A stretch of 64,000 nucleotides of DNA, taken from positions 186,001-250,000 of the forward strand of contig NZ_JAFIWB010000002.1 in assembly GCF_017163705.1 (NCBI RefSeq), in the 5' to 3' direction. Source of the stretch: Xanthomonas bonasiae. Its GTDB lineage: Bacteria > Pseudomonadota > Gammaproteobacteria > Xanthomonadales > Xanthomonadaceae. This document shows, one piece after another, positions 27,904-38,498 of the stretch. The notes beneath the pieces were generated by a model. It did not search any database, was not told the origin of the DNA, and was given only the letters and a program-made list of their open reading frames with translations. Made by a program: the position numbers and the translations under genes. Numbering within the stretch: position 1 is the stretch's first letter; every line of letters starts with the position of its first letter.

Positions 27904-28116
27904 TCACACCGCGGTCAGGGTCAGTTCGCCGCCGGTGGTGGTGAACTGCTGGCCGCGGCGGATCAGTTTGCGCCCGTCGGCCAGTTCGTAGCGCAGCGCC
28001 GGCGTGGACGGCGCGTCGTGCTGCGCCTGCTGCTGATGCTGGACTTCGTCCTGGAACTCGGTGATCAGATAGGCCTCGCCGTCGGGGCCGAGGGCGGGCA
28101 GTTGGCGAAAGGACAT
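27904..28116 (-). CDS. Small hypothetical protein (70 aa)
   Basis: A 70-residue soluble protein starting MSFRQLPALGPDGEAYLITE, with a Gln/His-rich middle (QHQQQAQHDAP) and a C-terminal half (LADGRKLIRRGQQFTTTGGE) that looks like beta-strands. The ATG is preceded by AGGAGA at ideal spacing, the strongest support for expression. It lies 125 bases downstream of the ABC exporter on the same strand. I do not recognise a family. Confidence 0.7.
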   Translation of the reverse strand: MSFRQLPALGPDGEAYLITEFQDEVQHQQQAQHDAPSTPALRYELADGRKLIRRGQQFTTTGGELTLTAV

Positions 28117-28241
28117 GGCTTGTCTCCTGAAGGCGATTCGTCGAACCGGATTGCGCCGGAAAACGCTGCCGGCGCCTTGCGCCGCCGCCGTTGCGTGGGG
28201 CGCAGCGGGACCGTAGTCCCGCCGGTGTTAGCACGGCGTGC

Positions 28242-30008
28242 TCAGTCGATGAATTGCAGCCGTGCCAGTTCCGCGTACAGGCCGCCCTGCGCCAACAGCT
28301 CGGCATGGGTGCCCTGGGCGACGATGCGGCCGTGGTCCATCACCACGATGCGGTCGGCCTTGAGCACCGTTGCCAGGCGGTGCGCGATGACCAAGGTGGT
28401 GCGCCCGGCCATCAGGCGTTCCAGCGCCTGCTGCACGGCATGTTCGCTCTGCGCGTCGAGCGCGCTGGTGGCTTCGTCCAGCAGCAGGATCGGCGCGTCC
28501 TTGAGCAGGGCGCGGGCGATGGCGATGCGCTGCTGCTGGCCGCCGGACAGGCGCGCGCCGCGCTCGCCCAGTTCGCTGGCGTAGCCGTCCGGCAACTGGC
28601 GGATGAAGGTGTCGGCTTCGGCGGCGCGCGCCGCGGCCTCGACCTCGGCGTCGCTGGCCGCGAGCCGGCCGTAGCGGATGTTGTCGGCGGCGCTGGCCGC
28701 GAACAGGGTCGGGTGCTGCGGCACCAGGCCGATGCCTTCGCGCAGCTGCGCCGGATCCAGTTCGCGCAGGTCGGCGCCGTCCACCCGCACCGTGCCCGAT
28801 TGCGGATCGTGGAAGCGCAGCAGCAGCGACAGCACGGTGCTCTTGCCGGCGCCGGAGGGACCAACCAGGGCCACGCTCTCGCCGGGCCGCACGTGCAGGT
28901 CGAAGCCGTCCAGCGCCGGATGGTCGGGGCGTTGCGGGTAGCGGAACACCACGTTGTCGAAGCGCACTTCGCCGCGCAGCGGCTGCGGCAGCGCCCGCGG
29001 CTGCGCCGGCGCCAGCACCTCGGGGCGTTCGGCGAACAGTTCGGCGATGCGGCCCATGCCGCCGGCCGCGCGCTGCAGGTCGTTCCAGACTTCGGCCAGC
29101 GAAGCCACCGAGCCGCCGCCGAACATCGCGTACAGCACGAACTGGCCGAGCGCGCCGGCGCTCAGTTCGCCGGCCGCCACTTCGTGCGCGCCGGACCACA
29201 GCACCAGCACGATCGCACCGAACACCAGCACGATCGCCACCGCGGTGATCAGCGCCTGCGCGCGCACCCGGCGGCGCGCCACGTCCACCGACAGCGCAAG
29301 CGCCTGGCCGAAGCGGCCGCGCTCGTAGGGTTCGCGCGCATGCGCCTGCACCGTGCGCACCGCGCCCAGGGTTTCGGCGGCCAGCGTGTTGGCGTCGGCG
29401 ACGCGATCCTGGCTGGCGCGCGAGATCTTCTGCAGGCGGCGCGCGCCGAGCACGATCGGCAACACCGCCAGCGGGATGCCTAGCAGCGCGTAGGCGGCCA
29501 GGTGCGGGCTGGTCACGAACAGCATCACGATGCTGCCGATCGCCGTGACCGTGCTGCGCAGCGCCACCGACATGGTGCTGCCGATCACCCCGCGCAGCAG
29601 TTCGCTGTCGGCCGACAGCCGCGACACCAGCTCGCCGCTGCGGTTGCGGTCGTGGAAGCCGGCGTGCAGGCCGATCAGGTGCGCATACAGGCGCCCACGC
29701 AGGTCGGCGACGACCTTCTCGCCCAGCAGCGACACGAAGTAGAAGCGCAGCGCGGTGGCGATCGCCAGCACCACCGACACCGCGAACAGCAGCGCGAAGG
29801 ACTGGTTGATCCTGCTGCCGTCGCTGAAACCGTGATCGATCATCTGCCGGACCGCCACCGGCAGGCTCAGCGTCGCGCTGGAGGACACCGCCAGCGCCAG
29901 CAGCCAGGCGCCGAACAGGCCGCGCTGGCGCTGCACGAACGGCCACAGGGTGCGCAGGCTGCCGAGTTTGCGCAGCGACTTGGCCTGGTCGGCCGACGGA
30001 TCGTTCAT
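28242..30008 (-). CDS. ABC exporter, fused transmembrane and ATPase domains (MsbA-like)
   Basis: A 588-residue half-transporter expected to work as a homodimer in the inner membrane. Residues about 20-330 carry six transmembrane helices of the type I exporter fold. The ATPase domain has Walker A GPSGAGKST near 383-391, signature LSGGQQQR near 485 and Walker B ILLLDEATSALD near 503-514, followed by an H-loop in VIAHRL. Possible cargos are lipids, peptides or drugs; nothing selects among them. The start overlaps the stop of the YigZ-like gene (ATGA), so the two are coupled. Confidence 0.92.
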   Translation of the reverse strand: MNDPSADQAKSLRKLGSLRTLWPFVQRQRGLFGAWLLALAVSSSATLSLPVAVRQMIDHGFSDGSRINQSFALLFAVSVVLAIATALRFYFVSLLGEKVVADLRGRLYAHLIGLHAGFHDRNRSGELVSRLSADSELLRGVIGSTMSVALRSTVTAIGSIVMLFVTSPHLAAYALLGIPLAVLPIVLGARRLQKISRASQDRVADANTLAAETLGAVRTVQAHAREPYERGRFGQALALSVDVARRRVRAQALITAVAIVLVFGAIVLVLWSGAHEVAAGELSAGALGQFVLYAMFGGGSVASLAEVWNDLQRAAGGMGRIAELFAERPEVLAPAQPRALPQPLRGEVRFDNVVFRYPQRPDHPALDGFDLHVRPGESVALVGPSGAGKSTVLSLLLRFHDPQSGTVRVDGADLRELDPAQLREGIGLVPQHPTLFAASAADNIRYGRLAASDAEVEAAARAAEADTFIRQLPDGYASELGERGARLSGGQQQRIAIARALLKDAPILLLDEATSALDAQSEHAVQQALERLMAGRTTLVIAHRLATVLKADRIVVMDHGRIVAQGTHAELLAQGGLYAELARLQFID

Positions 30009-30598
30009 GCGGGGGAGGTTTCCGAACAGCGGACCCTGTTCCGAGTGGCGTCGCGCAGCCGCGTTTTCAAGGCGTCCACGCGATCGCTGGGCAGGCGCAG
30101 GTGCAGTTCGGCGCCGTCGGCGTCGAAGCGTTCATCGAGTTTTTCGGCGGCGCAGGCGCTCAGCGCCGCGTGCACCGCGCCCAGATCGTCGAAGCCGCAG
30201 TGCAGGGTGATCAGGCTCAAGGCCAGCAGCGGCTGCCGCGGCGCCAGGCGCAGGCACTCGGCGGCGGTGCCGCCGTAGGCGCGGACCAGGCCGCCGGCAC
30301 CGAGCTTGATGCCGCCGTACCAGCGCGTGACCACCACCACCACGCGGTCGAAGCCCTGGCCGTCGATCGCCGCCAGGATCGGGCGGCCGGCGGTGCCGGC
30401 CGGTTCGCCGTCGTCGCTGGAGCGGTAGTCGTCGCCGTGGCGGTAGGCCCAGCAGTTGTGGGTGGCATCGGCCACCGCGACCCGCTGCACGAACGCCAGC
30501 GCCGCGCCGGCGTCGGCGATCGGCGCCGCCTGTGCCACAAAGCGGCTGTGCTTGATGTCCACGCTGTGGCTGACGAGGTGGGGAAGCGTATCGGGCAT
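30005..30598 (-). CDS. YigZ/IMPACT family protein
   Basis: A 197-residue protein of the UPF0029/IMPACT family. The N-terminal domain contains HSRFVAQAAPI, THNCWAYRHG, SSDDGEPAGTAGRPIL and VVVTRWYGGIKLGAGGLVRAY, the strongly conserved core. A C-terminal ferredoxin-like DUF1949-type domain follows. Eukaryotic IMPACT proteins modulate translation control; the bacterial role is unknown. An ATG at 30607 is an equally possible start adding three residues. It overlaps the ABC exporter gene downstream. The 137 bases before the next gene show nothing recognisable. Confidence 0.9.
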   Translation of the reverse strand: MPDTLPHLVSHSVDIKHSRFVAQAAPIADAGAALAFVQRVAVADATHNCWAYRHGDDYRSSDDGEPAGTAGRPILAAIDGQGFDRVVVVVTRWYGGIKLGAGGLVRAYGGTAAECLRLAPRQPLLALSLITLHCGFDDLGAVHAALSACAAEKLDERFDADGAELHLRLPSDRVDALKTRLRDATRNRVRCSETSPA

Positions 30599-30744
30599 CG
30601 GCGCCATTCTAGACGAGGCGCCGTGGTCAGCTGCGGTTGACTGCGGTTCGGCGGCAACGTGCAGCCGGATGCCTGCGCTGCGCACGACCGCGGCGTCGGG
30701 CGTACCGGCGACGGCGCGCATCGTCTTCGATCGCGCAAGGCGAT

Positions 30745-31947
30745 TCAGTCGTCGAGCAGGTCGCGCAGGTCGTCGGGGATACGCGCGTGCGGATGCTCGC
30801 GTTGGAAGCGTTGCAGGCTGGCGTGCGCGGCGGCCTGCTCGCCGGCGTCGCGGCGCTCGCGGATGCGCGCCAGCCAGCGTCGCGGCGACAGGCGCGCGTC
30901 GCTCTCCGCCGCTGCCGCAAGCGCCGGATCGGTGCCGGAGGCGCGCGCGGATGCCGTCAACGGTGCGGTGTCCGCCGCGACCGGTGCAGCCGGCATCGCG
31001 GCTGGTGCCGGTGCCGGCGCCGCGCTGAGGTTGCCTTCGACGCGCGCGGCGTATCCCTCCGCTTCCTGCGCCTGTGCCTGTGCGCTTGCCGCGTCGCTGC
31101 CGTCGCGCTCGGCGAGGTCTGCGCTGCGTTGCTGCAGCATGCGCCGGTCTTCGCGCTGCATGGCATTCGCCTCGCGCGTGCGCGCCGCCGGCTTCGCCAG
31201 CGCCTGCGGTGCCTGTGCGGGAGGCGTCAGCGCTTTTGCCGGGGCCGGCGGCGCGGGCGGTGCGGGAGGCGAGACCACGATCGGCGCGGGAGGCGGCGGC
31301 GCCAGCATCGGCGCCGGCTCGGCCGCAACCGGGGCCTCCGCGGGTGCTGCCGATGGTGCGGGCGCGGCGCGCATCGCGTCGAGATCGTTCGTTGCCGGCA
31401 CCTGCTGCGGCGCGGACGCTGGTGGCGCCGGCGCCGGCGCCGGCGCCGGCGCCGGCGCGTCGGTGGGCGCGGTTGCCGCGCCGGACGCGACCGCCGCGTC
31501 TTCGGCGCCGGCCGACTGGGCGGCAATGGTGCGCTCGGCCGCCGCTTCGGAAGCGGCTGGTGCAGGAGCGACCGCGTCGGGAGCGACCGGCGCGGCCACC
31601 GGCGGTGTCGGGGTGCGCAGCTGCCAGGCGATGCCGACGGCCAGGGTCAAGGATGCCGCCAGCCCGGTCCAGGCCGGCCAGCGCGCGCGGCGCTGCGGGG
31701 CCGTGCCGGAACGGGCATGGTCCGCTGGCGCTGGCGCGGTTGCGCTCGCAACGGGTATCTGCGCCGCTGCCGGCTCGGCGTCGGCGCTGTGCGGCTGCGC
31801 GGAAGCGGTCGGCGCAGACGCCACCGCGGCACGCGCCGCGGCCAGGATCGCGGCGTCCAGCGCCGCCGACGGCGACGCCTGCCGGCCCAGCCGCAGGCGT
31901 TCGGCGAGGGCGCGTTCTTCCGGCGTCAGCGGTTCGTCGGCACTCAT
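30745..31947 (-). CDS. Probable anti-sigma/membrane partner of the ECF sigma factor, Pro/Ala-rich
   Basis: A 400-residue protein starting MSADEPLTPEERALAERLRL. One transmembrane helix (WPAWTGLAASLTLAVGIAW, about 94-112) separates a cytosolic N-terminal part of 90 residues from a long Pro/Ala/Gln-rich extracytoplasmic segment, ending in a charged helical domain (SPRRWLARIRERRDAGEQAA). No zinc-type anti-sigma HxxxCxxC motif is visible. The ATG overlaps the sigma factor stop (ATGA), the classic sigma/anti-sigma arrangement, which is the main basis for the call. The repeat APAPAPAP is encoded by a (GGCGCC)n run at 31424-31458. Confidence 0.65.
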   Translation of the reverse strand: MSADEPLTPEERALAERLRLGRQASPSAALDAAILAAARAAVASAPTASAQPHSADAEPAAAQIPVASATAPAPADHARSGTAPQRRARWPAWTGLAASLTLAVGIAWQLRTPTPPVAAPVAPDAVAPAPAASEAAAERTIAAQSAGAEDAAVASGAATAPTDAPAPAPAPAPAPPASAPQQVPATNDLDAMRAAPAPSAAPAEAPVAAEPAPMLAPPPPAPIVVSPPAPPAPPAPAKALTPPAQAPQALAKPAARTREANAMQREDRRMLQQRSADLAERDGSDAASAQAQAQEAEGYAARVEGNLSAAPAPAPAAMPAAPVAADTAPLTASARASGTDPALAAAAESDARLSPRRWLARIRERRDAGEQAAAHASLQRFQREHPHARIPDDLRDLLDD

Positions 31948-32498
31948 CCACCCAGCCTCGCGCGCAATTTGTCCATCGCATAGCGCAGCCGCGACTTCAC
32001 CGTCTCGCGGCCGACGCCGGTGATCTGTGCGATCTCCTCCAGGCTCAGTTCCTGTTCCAGGCGCAGCAGCAGCACTTCGCGTTGATCCTCCGGCAAGTCG
32101 TCGAGCGCCAGTTGCAGTTGGCGCCGCTGTTCGAACGCGGACAGCTGACGCTCCGGCGTGTCCGGGTCCGGCACGCTGGCGGTCCGCAGTTCGGCATCGG
32201 CCGGCGCGGCCGGGCGGTGCTTGGCCGCGCGCCAGTGGTCGCCGAGCCGATTGTGGGCGATGCGCAGCAGCCAGGTGCTGAATGCGGCCTGCGGTTGCCA
32301 GCCCTGGCGCGCGGCGATGACCCGCTGCCACACGTCCTGGAACATTTCCTCGGCCAGCGCCACGTCGCGCAGCTGGCGCAGCAGGTAGTGATAGAGGCGG
32401 CCGCGGTGGCGCGCGTACAGGGTCTCGAACGCGCCGGCGTCGCCGGCCGCATAGGCCAGCATCAGGGTTTCGTCGCTCGTTTCGACCAGGGCGTCCAC
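31944..32498 (-). CDS. ECF-type RNA polymerase sigma factor
   Basis: An alternative sigma factor of 184 residues from a GTG start. Region 2 contains FETLYARHRGRLYHYLLRQ, AEEMFQDVWQRVIAA and FSTWLLRIAHNRLGDHWR; region 4 contains LDDLPEDQREVLLLRL and LSLEEIAQITGVGRETVKSRL, a helix-turn-helix. An ATG at 32585 would add 29 low-complexity residues and is less likely. It is transcribed with the membrane partner downstream (4-base overlap) and is divergent from the GGDEF-EAL gene. Target promoters are unknown. Confidence 0.92.
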   Translation of the reverse strand: MDALVETSDETLMLAYAAGDAGAFETLYARHRGRLYHYLLRQLRDVALAEEMFQDVWQRVIAARQGWQPQAAFSTWLLRIAHNRLGDHWRAAKHRPAAPADAELRTASVPDPDTPERQLSAFEQRRQLQLALDDLPEDQREVLLLRLEQELSLEEIAQITGVGRETVKSRLRYAMDKLRARLGG

Positions 32499-32694
32499 GG
32501 CGGCAAGCCTAAGCGTTCGCCGGCCCGGCGCATAGCGTGGCGTGAGGGTGGTGACGGCGGGCGGGGGCGGAATGGCAGCGGGCATCGTAGACAGTGAACG
32601 CGCCAGCGGCGCGCATGGGGTCATCGCGCGTGCGCCTGTTCACGTAAAAGGTATGCTGGCGTCTAAGGGGGAGGCGTGGGGCGGGTCCTACGTC

Positions 32695-35589
32695 ATGCAG
32701 GAGTTGTTGTCGATGTTGTTTGAGCCGTCCGCGATCGACCGCCAGGATCACCCCGACGGCCCCGCTTCCATGCAGACCGCGGTTGCCTTGTGCGGCTTGC
32801 TGCCGCCCGGTAGCGACGTGGCCATCGCATGCGGCGACGGCACCGTCGGCGGACGCGTGTTCGGCGCTACGCCGGATGCGCCGGCATGGCTGCCGACGCT
32901 GGTCCGGCGGTGTCTCGCCGAGACCGTGCCGGCGCCTGCGCAGGCCTTGCTGCACGTGCTGAAGACGCCCGAGGGCGCCTGCGTGGCCGTGGCCGCCCGG
33001 CTGCAGCAGCCGCTGTCCGAGCCGCAGCGCGCCGCCTGGTGCGAGATGGCGGCCGCGTTCGGCCTGGCGCTGCTGGAAACCGAGCGCATGCGCGCGCGCA
33101 TCGAGGGCCTGGAGAAGTCCAAGCAGCTGCAGCAGGCGCTGTACGAGATCGCCGACCTGGCCGGTGCGGATCTGGAAATGGGGCAGATGCTGCAGCACGT
33201 GCATTCGGTGCTGGACTCGCTGATGTACGCGGAGAACTGCTACATCGTCGAGTACGACGAAGACCAGCAGAGCATGCGCTTCCTGTATTTCTCCGACCGG
33301 CACGACGATTTCGTCGCCGATCCGGAACGGCTGTACTACCAACGCGACATGCCCAACAGCCTGACCTTCGCCCTGCTGCGCCACGGCCAGGCGGTGCGCG
33401 GGCCGTCGCCGCAGGTGCGCGACCGCCTGCGGGTGGACTACGACGCCCTGCATGGCCCGGACAGCAAGGATTGGCTGGGCGTGCCGATGCTGCGCGAGGG
33501 CCGCGTCTGCGGCGCGATCGTGGTGCAGAACTACGACCGTGCGTTGCACTACACCGATGCCGATCGCGCGCTGCTGGCGTACGTCGCCCAGCACGTGCTG
33601 ACCGCGATGGACCGGCGCCATGCGCAGGTGCAGCTGGAGCGGCGCGTGCAGTTGCGCACCCAGGAACTGCAGCGCGCCAACCACGACCTGCAGGACGAGA
33701 TCCAGGAGCGCAAGCGCGCCGAAACCCTGCAACTGGCCTTGTTCCGCATCGCCGAGCTGGCGATCCGCTCGGAGAGCCTGCAACAGTTCTACGCCGAGGT
33801 GCATGCCATCGTCGGCGGGCTGATCGATGCGCGCAATCTGTACATCGCGCTGCTGTCCGACGACGCCAAGATGCTGGAGTTCGTCTACTCGGTGGACGAG
33901 CACAGCCCGCGGCGCCCGCTGCGGCGGCGGGGCAGGGGCCTGACCGAGTACGTGATGCGCAAGCGCCGGCCGATGCTGCTGGAACTGGCGGAGATCGAAG
34001 CGCTGGTCGCGCAGGGCGAAGTGCAGGAATACGGCACGCGTTCGCACAGCTGGCTGGGCGTGCCGCTGTTCGACGAGGGCGAGGTGGTCGGCGCGATCGT
34101 GGTGCAGAGCTACACCACGCAGGTGCGTTTTACCGAATACGACCAGCGCCTGCTGACCTTCGTCGCGCACAACGTCGGCGGCGGCCTGGCGCGGCAGCGC
34201 GCGCAGGAACGGCTGCGGCTGGCGCATGCCGAATTGGAGCAGCGGGTGGCCGAGCGCACCCGCGAACTGGCCGAGGTCAACCAGCAGTTGCTGGCGCAGA
34301 TCGCCGAGCGCTGGCGTGCCGAGCAGCGGTTGACCCATCAGGCGCTGCACGACGCGCTGACCGGCCTGCCGAACCGCTCGCACCTGCTGGACCGGCTCGG
34401 CGAAGCGATCAACCGCGCGCGCAACGGCGACGGCATGGCGTTCGCGGTGCTGTTCCTGGACCTGGACCGGTTCAAGCTGGTCAACGACAGCATCGGCCAC
34501 GCCGCTGGCGACGACATGCTGGTGGAGGTGGCCAAGCGCATCGTCTCCACGCTGCGCAGCGACGATGTGGTCGCGCGCCTGGGCGGCGACGAGTTCGCGA
34601 TCCTGGTCAGCTGCGAAGAGGGGCTGGAAGGCGTGCGCGAGTTGGCGCAGCGCCTGCTCGGCGTGCTCGGCCAGCCGATGTGGGTGGCCGGCCGCGAGTT
34701 GTTCCCGTCCGGCAGCCTGGGCATCGCCGCCTGGCATCCGCGCTATCGCAGCGGCGAGGAGCTGCTGCGCGACGCGGACGCGGCGATGTACCGGGCCAAG
34801 GCGCAGACCCAGGACCGTTGCGCGGTGTTCGACGAGGAGATGCGCGAGGCGGCGCTGCGCAGCCTGGACCTGGAGGCGGACCTGCGGCGAGCGATCAAAA
34901 GCGGCGACTTCGAGCCGTTCTACCAGCCGATCGTGCGCCTGATCGACGGCGAGGTGGTCGGCCACGAGGCGCTGCTGCGCTGGCGCCACGAGAGCCGCGG
35001 ATTGCTGGTGCCCAGCCAGTTCATCGATCTGGGCGAGGACAGCGGGCTGATCGAGCAGGTGGACTGGCTGCTGTACGAGCAGGTGATCCAGCGTCTGGCG
35101 CGAAGCGGCACCGGCTACGTGTCGGTCAACGTCTCGCCGCGGCATTTCCGTTCGCCGGACTTCACCGAGCGGCTGTTCGGCCTGATCGATACCGCTGGCG
35201 CGGATCCGCGGCGGCTGCGGGTGGAGATCACGGAGGTGGCGCTGCTCGACGATGCGCCGCGCACGTTGACGATCCTGCAGGCGCTGCGCGAGCGCGGGGT
35301 GTTGGCGCAGTTGGACGATTTCGGCACGGGGTTTTCGGCGCTGTCGTATCTGCACCGGTTTCCGATCTCGGCGTTGAAGATCGATCAGAGTTTCGTCGCC
35401 GGTCTGCATGGCGAAAGCGGTGCGGGCAGTTATGCGCTGGTGCGCAGCATTCTGGCGTTGGCCAGTACGCTGGGTATCGAGACGATCGGCGAGGGCATCG
35501 AGACCGAGCAGCAGTTGGATACGCTGCGTGAGCTGGGTTGCGACTATGGGCAGGGGTATCTGTTGGGGCGGCCTGCGCAGCACGATTGA
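32695..35589 (+). CDS. GAF-GAF-GGDEF-EAL c-di-GMP signalling protein
   Basis: A 964-residue cytosolic sensor that could both make and degrade c-di-GMP. Two GAF-like domains (about 140-310 and 345-505) each contain the phrase WLGVPMLREG or WLGVPLFDEG followed by GAIVVQ. Coiled-coil linkers (QLERRVQLRTQELQRANHDL and the later RVAERTRELAEVNQQLLAQI) join the parts. GGDEF is intact at 630-634; EAL is intact at 758-760 with DDFGTG from Asp874, so both activities are plausible. The start is uncertain: ATG 32653 is an alternative. No transmembrane segments are seen. The 196-base upstream spacer is shared with the divergent ECF sigma factor. Confidence 0.9.
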   Translation: MQELLSMLFEPSAIDRQDHPDGPASMQTAVALCGLLPPGSDVAIACGDGTVGGRVFGATPDAPAWLPTLVRRCLAETVPAPAQALLHVLKTPEGACVAVAARLQQPLSEPQRAAWCEMAAAFGLALLETERMRARIEGLEKSKQLQQALYEIADLAGADLEMGQMLQHVHSVLDSLMYAENCYIVEYDEDQQSMRFLYFSDRHDDFVADPERLYYQRDMPNSLTFALLRHGQAVRGPSPQVRDRLRVDYDALHGPDSKDWLGVPMLREGRVCGAIVVQNYDRALHYTDADRALLAYVAQHVLTAMDRRHAQVQLERRVQLRTQELQRANHDLQDEIQERKRAETLQLALFRIAELAIRSESLQQFYAEVHAIVGGLIDARNLYIALLSDDAKMLEFVYSVDEHSPRRPLRRRGRGLTEYVMRKRRPMLLELAEIEALVAQGEVQEYGTRSHSWLGVPLFDEGEVVGAIVVQSYTTQVRFTEYDQRLLTFVAHNVGGGLARQRAQERLRLAHAELEQRVAERTRELAEVNQQLLAQIAERWRAEQRLTHQALHDALTGLPNRSHLLDRLGEAINRARNGDGMAFAVLFLDLDRFKLVNDSIGHAAGDDMLVEVAKRIVSTLRSDDVVARLGGDEFAILVSCEEGLEGVRELAQRLLGVLGQPMWVAGRELFPSGSLGIAAWHPRYRSGEELLRDADAAMYRAKAQTQDRCAVFDEEMREAALRSLDLEADLRRAIKSGDFEPFYQPIVRLIDGEVVGHEALLRWRHESRGLLVPSQFIDLGEDSGLIEQVDWLLYEQVIQRLARSGTGYVSVNVSPRHFRSPDFTERLFGLIDTAGADPRRLRVEITEVALLDDAPRTLTILQALRERGVLAQLDDFGTGFSALSYLHRFPISALKIDQSFVAGLHGESGAGSYALVRSILALASTLGIETIGEGIETEQQLDTLRELGCDYGQGYLLGRPAQHD

Positions 35590-35686
35590 TGGCGCGTACG
35601 TAAGTGCACGCGTGCGTGCGTTGGTTTGGTTTGGGTGGGTTTGGAGAGAAGCAAGAAGCAAAAGCTTTCGCGCTTTGGCGCGAGTC

Positions 35687-35840
35687 ACTTTTCTTTGCTC
35701 GTGCAAAGAAAAGTAACCAAAAGAAAGCACGCCCTGCCTTGCGCCTTCCGCGCTGCGCGCTACAGGTCCGCGTCCATGACGGGGATTCGCGGAAGGGGCA
35801 TCCTGCCCCTGCCGCGAACGGCGCACATCCATGTGCGCCG
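35687..35840. repeat. Multi-hairpin intergenic element
   Basis: ACTTTTCTTTGC (35687-35698) pairs perfectly with GCAAAGAAAAGT (35703-35714) over a four-base loop. A second stem with mismatches forms between GCGGAAGGGGCA and TGCCCCTGCCGC near 35788-35815. A third, CGGCGCACAT (35819-35828) with ATGTGCGCCG (35831-35840), is perfect. The first hairpin and the following AACCAAAAGAAAGCACG resemble a motif I have seen repeated in related genomes. Confidence 0.6.
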
Positions 35841-35900
35841 CCCTTCGGGTTTTTCCCCGCCATGGCCGCCGCTGCGGAAGGGAACCCGGTAAATCAAAAG

Positions 35901-35953
35901 CAACAGCAACAGCAACGGCAGCAACAGCAACAGCAGCAACAGCAGCAACAGCG
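35901..35953. repeat. CAACAG/CAG microsatellite-like run
   Basis: Nearly uninterrupted CAACAG and CAG units, with one CAACGG variant. It would read as poly-Gln in one frame, but no start, ribosome-binding site or meaningful flanking protein supports translation. Confidence 0.8.
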
Positions 35954-35974
35954 GCTAGCCCGGCTGAAGCCCCT

Positions 35975-36110
35975 TGTGGGAGCGACTTCAGTCGCGACGA
36001 ACGTAGTGGGGAATCTGCAGGCTTCGATTCGGTCGGCTCGGGGCTGAGGCCCGTCCACAGCGCGCCGACCGGCGCTCCGACGTCCCTGTAGGAGCAGCTT
36101 CAGCCGCGAC
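35975..36110. repeat. Two direct GTAG-type REP units
   Basis: TGTGGGAGCGACTTCAGTCG plus CGAC at 35975-35998 and TGTAGGAGCAGCTTCAGCCG plus CGAC at 36087-36110. They are in the same orientation, unlike the inverted pair at 27561-27686. The second carries a mismatch (GCAGC against GCCGC) in the stem. Confidence 0.8.
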
Positions 36111-36223
36111 AGACATCGCCCGCATGCGGCGGACTGTGCGGCTTCTCGGGACTGAAACCTCTGCCGGCGATGCAGGGCGCGTCGCCACGCGCCCTGAGAG
36201 CGGCTGGTTAAGAGCGGTGGGTT

Positions 36224-36817
<594 letters not shown>

Positions 36818-36837
36818 GGGATTGGGGATTCGGGATT

Positions 36838-37021
36838 GGGGATTCGTAAAAGCGGGGTGTTGCATGCGTGAGCGTTCACGGTGCTGGGAGCAGGACAAGC
36901 GTCGTGGGTCGACTGCTTCAGTATTTTGCGGTTATCCGCAAAGCACAACGCCGGGCTTTCGCCCGGCGCTATGCCATTGCCGGAACGATGCGGGATGGGG
37001 CCGCCGCTTTTGCGAATCCCC
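36838..37021. repeat. Inverted-repeat intergenic element, copy 3 (best preserved)
   Basis: The arm at 36838-36855 (GGGGATTCGTAAAAGCGG) and the arm at 37004-37021 (complement of GGGGATTCGCAAAAGCGG) match at 17 of 18 bases. Both are extended outward by further ATTGGGG / AATCCC units. The 148-base core contains the terminator at 36949-36968 and a second small stem, TTTGCGG/CCGCAAA, at about 36925-36942. Confidence 0.7.
36949..36968 (-). terminator. Probable terminator of the suc operon
   Basis: Read on the minus strand, CGCCGGGC and GCCCGGCG form a perfect eight-base stem closed by a GAAA tetraloop, followed by TTGTGCTTTG. The T content downstream is only moderate. It is 77 bases past the lpdA stop. 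Confidence 0.6.
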
Positions 37022-37045
37022 AATCCCGACTCCCGATTCCCGGCT

Positions 37046-38491
<1,446 letters not shown>

Positions 38492-38498
38492 TCACACG

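Larger units (their letters stand above)
35590..36223. other. Intergenic block of hairpins, hexamer repeat and REP units
   Basis: No gene is supported. From left to right it holds three stem-loops (35687-35840), a CAACAG hexamer run (35901-35953) and two GTAG-type REP units (35975-35998 and 36087-36110). Confidence 0.7.

Noticed and set aside
32509-35832. 1107-residue minus-strand open frame opposite the GGDEF-EAL gene
   Set aside because: Repetitive His/Arg/Gln-rich translation with no domain; the plus strand carries intact GGDEF and EAL.
35604-36047. Possible poly-Gln protein encoded by the CAACAG run
   Set aside because: No ribosome-binding site, and its flanks read through hairpins and REP units that are translated into meaningless sequence.
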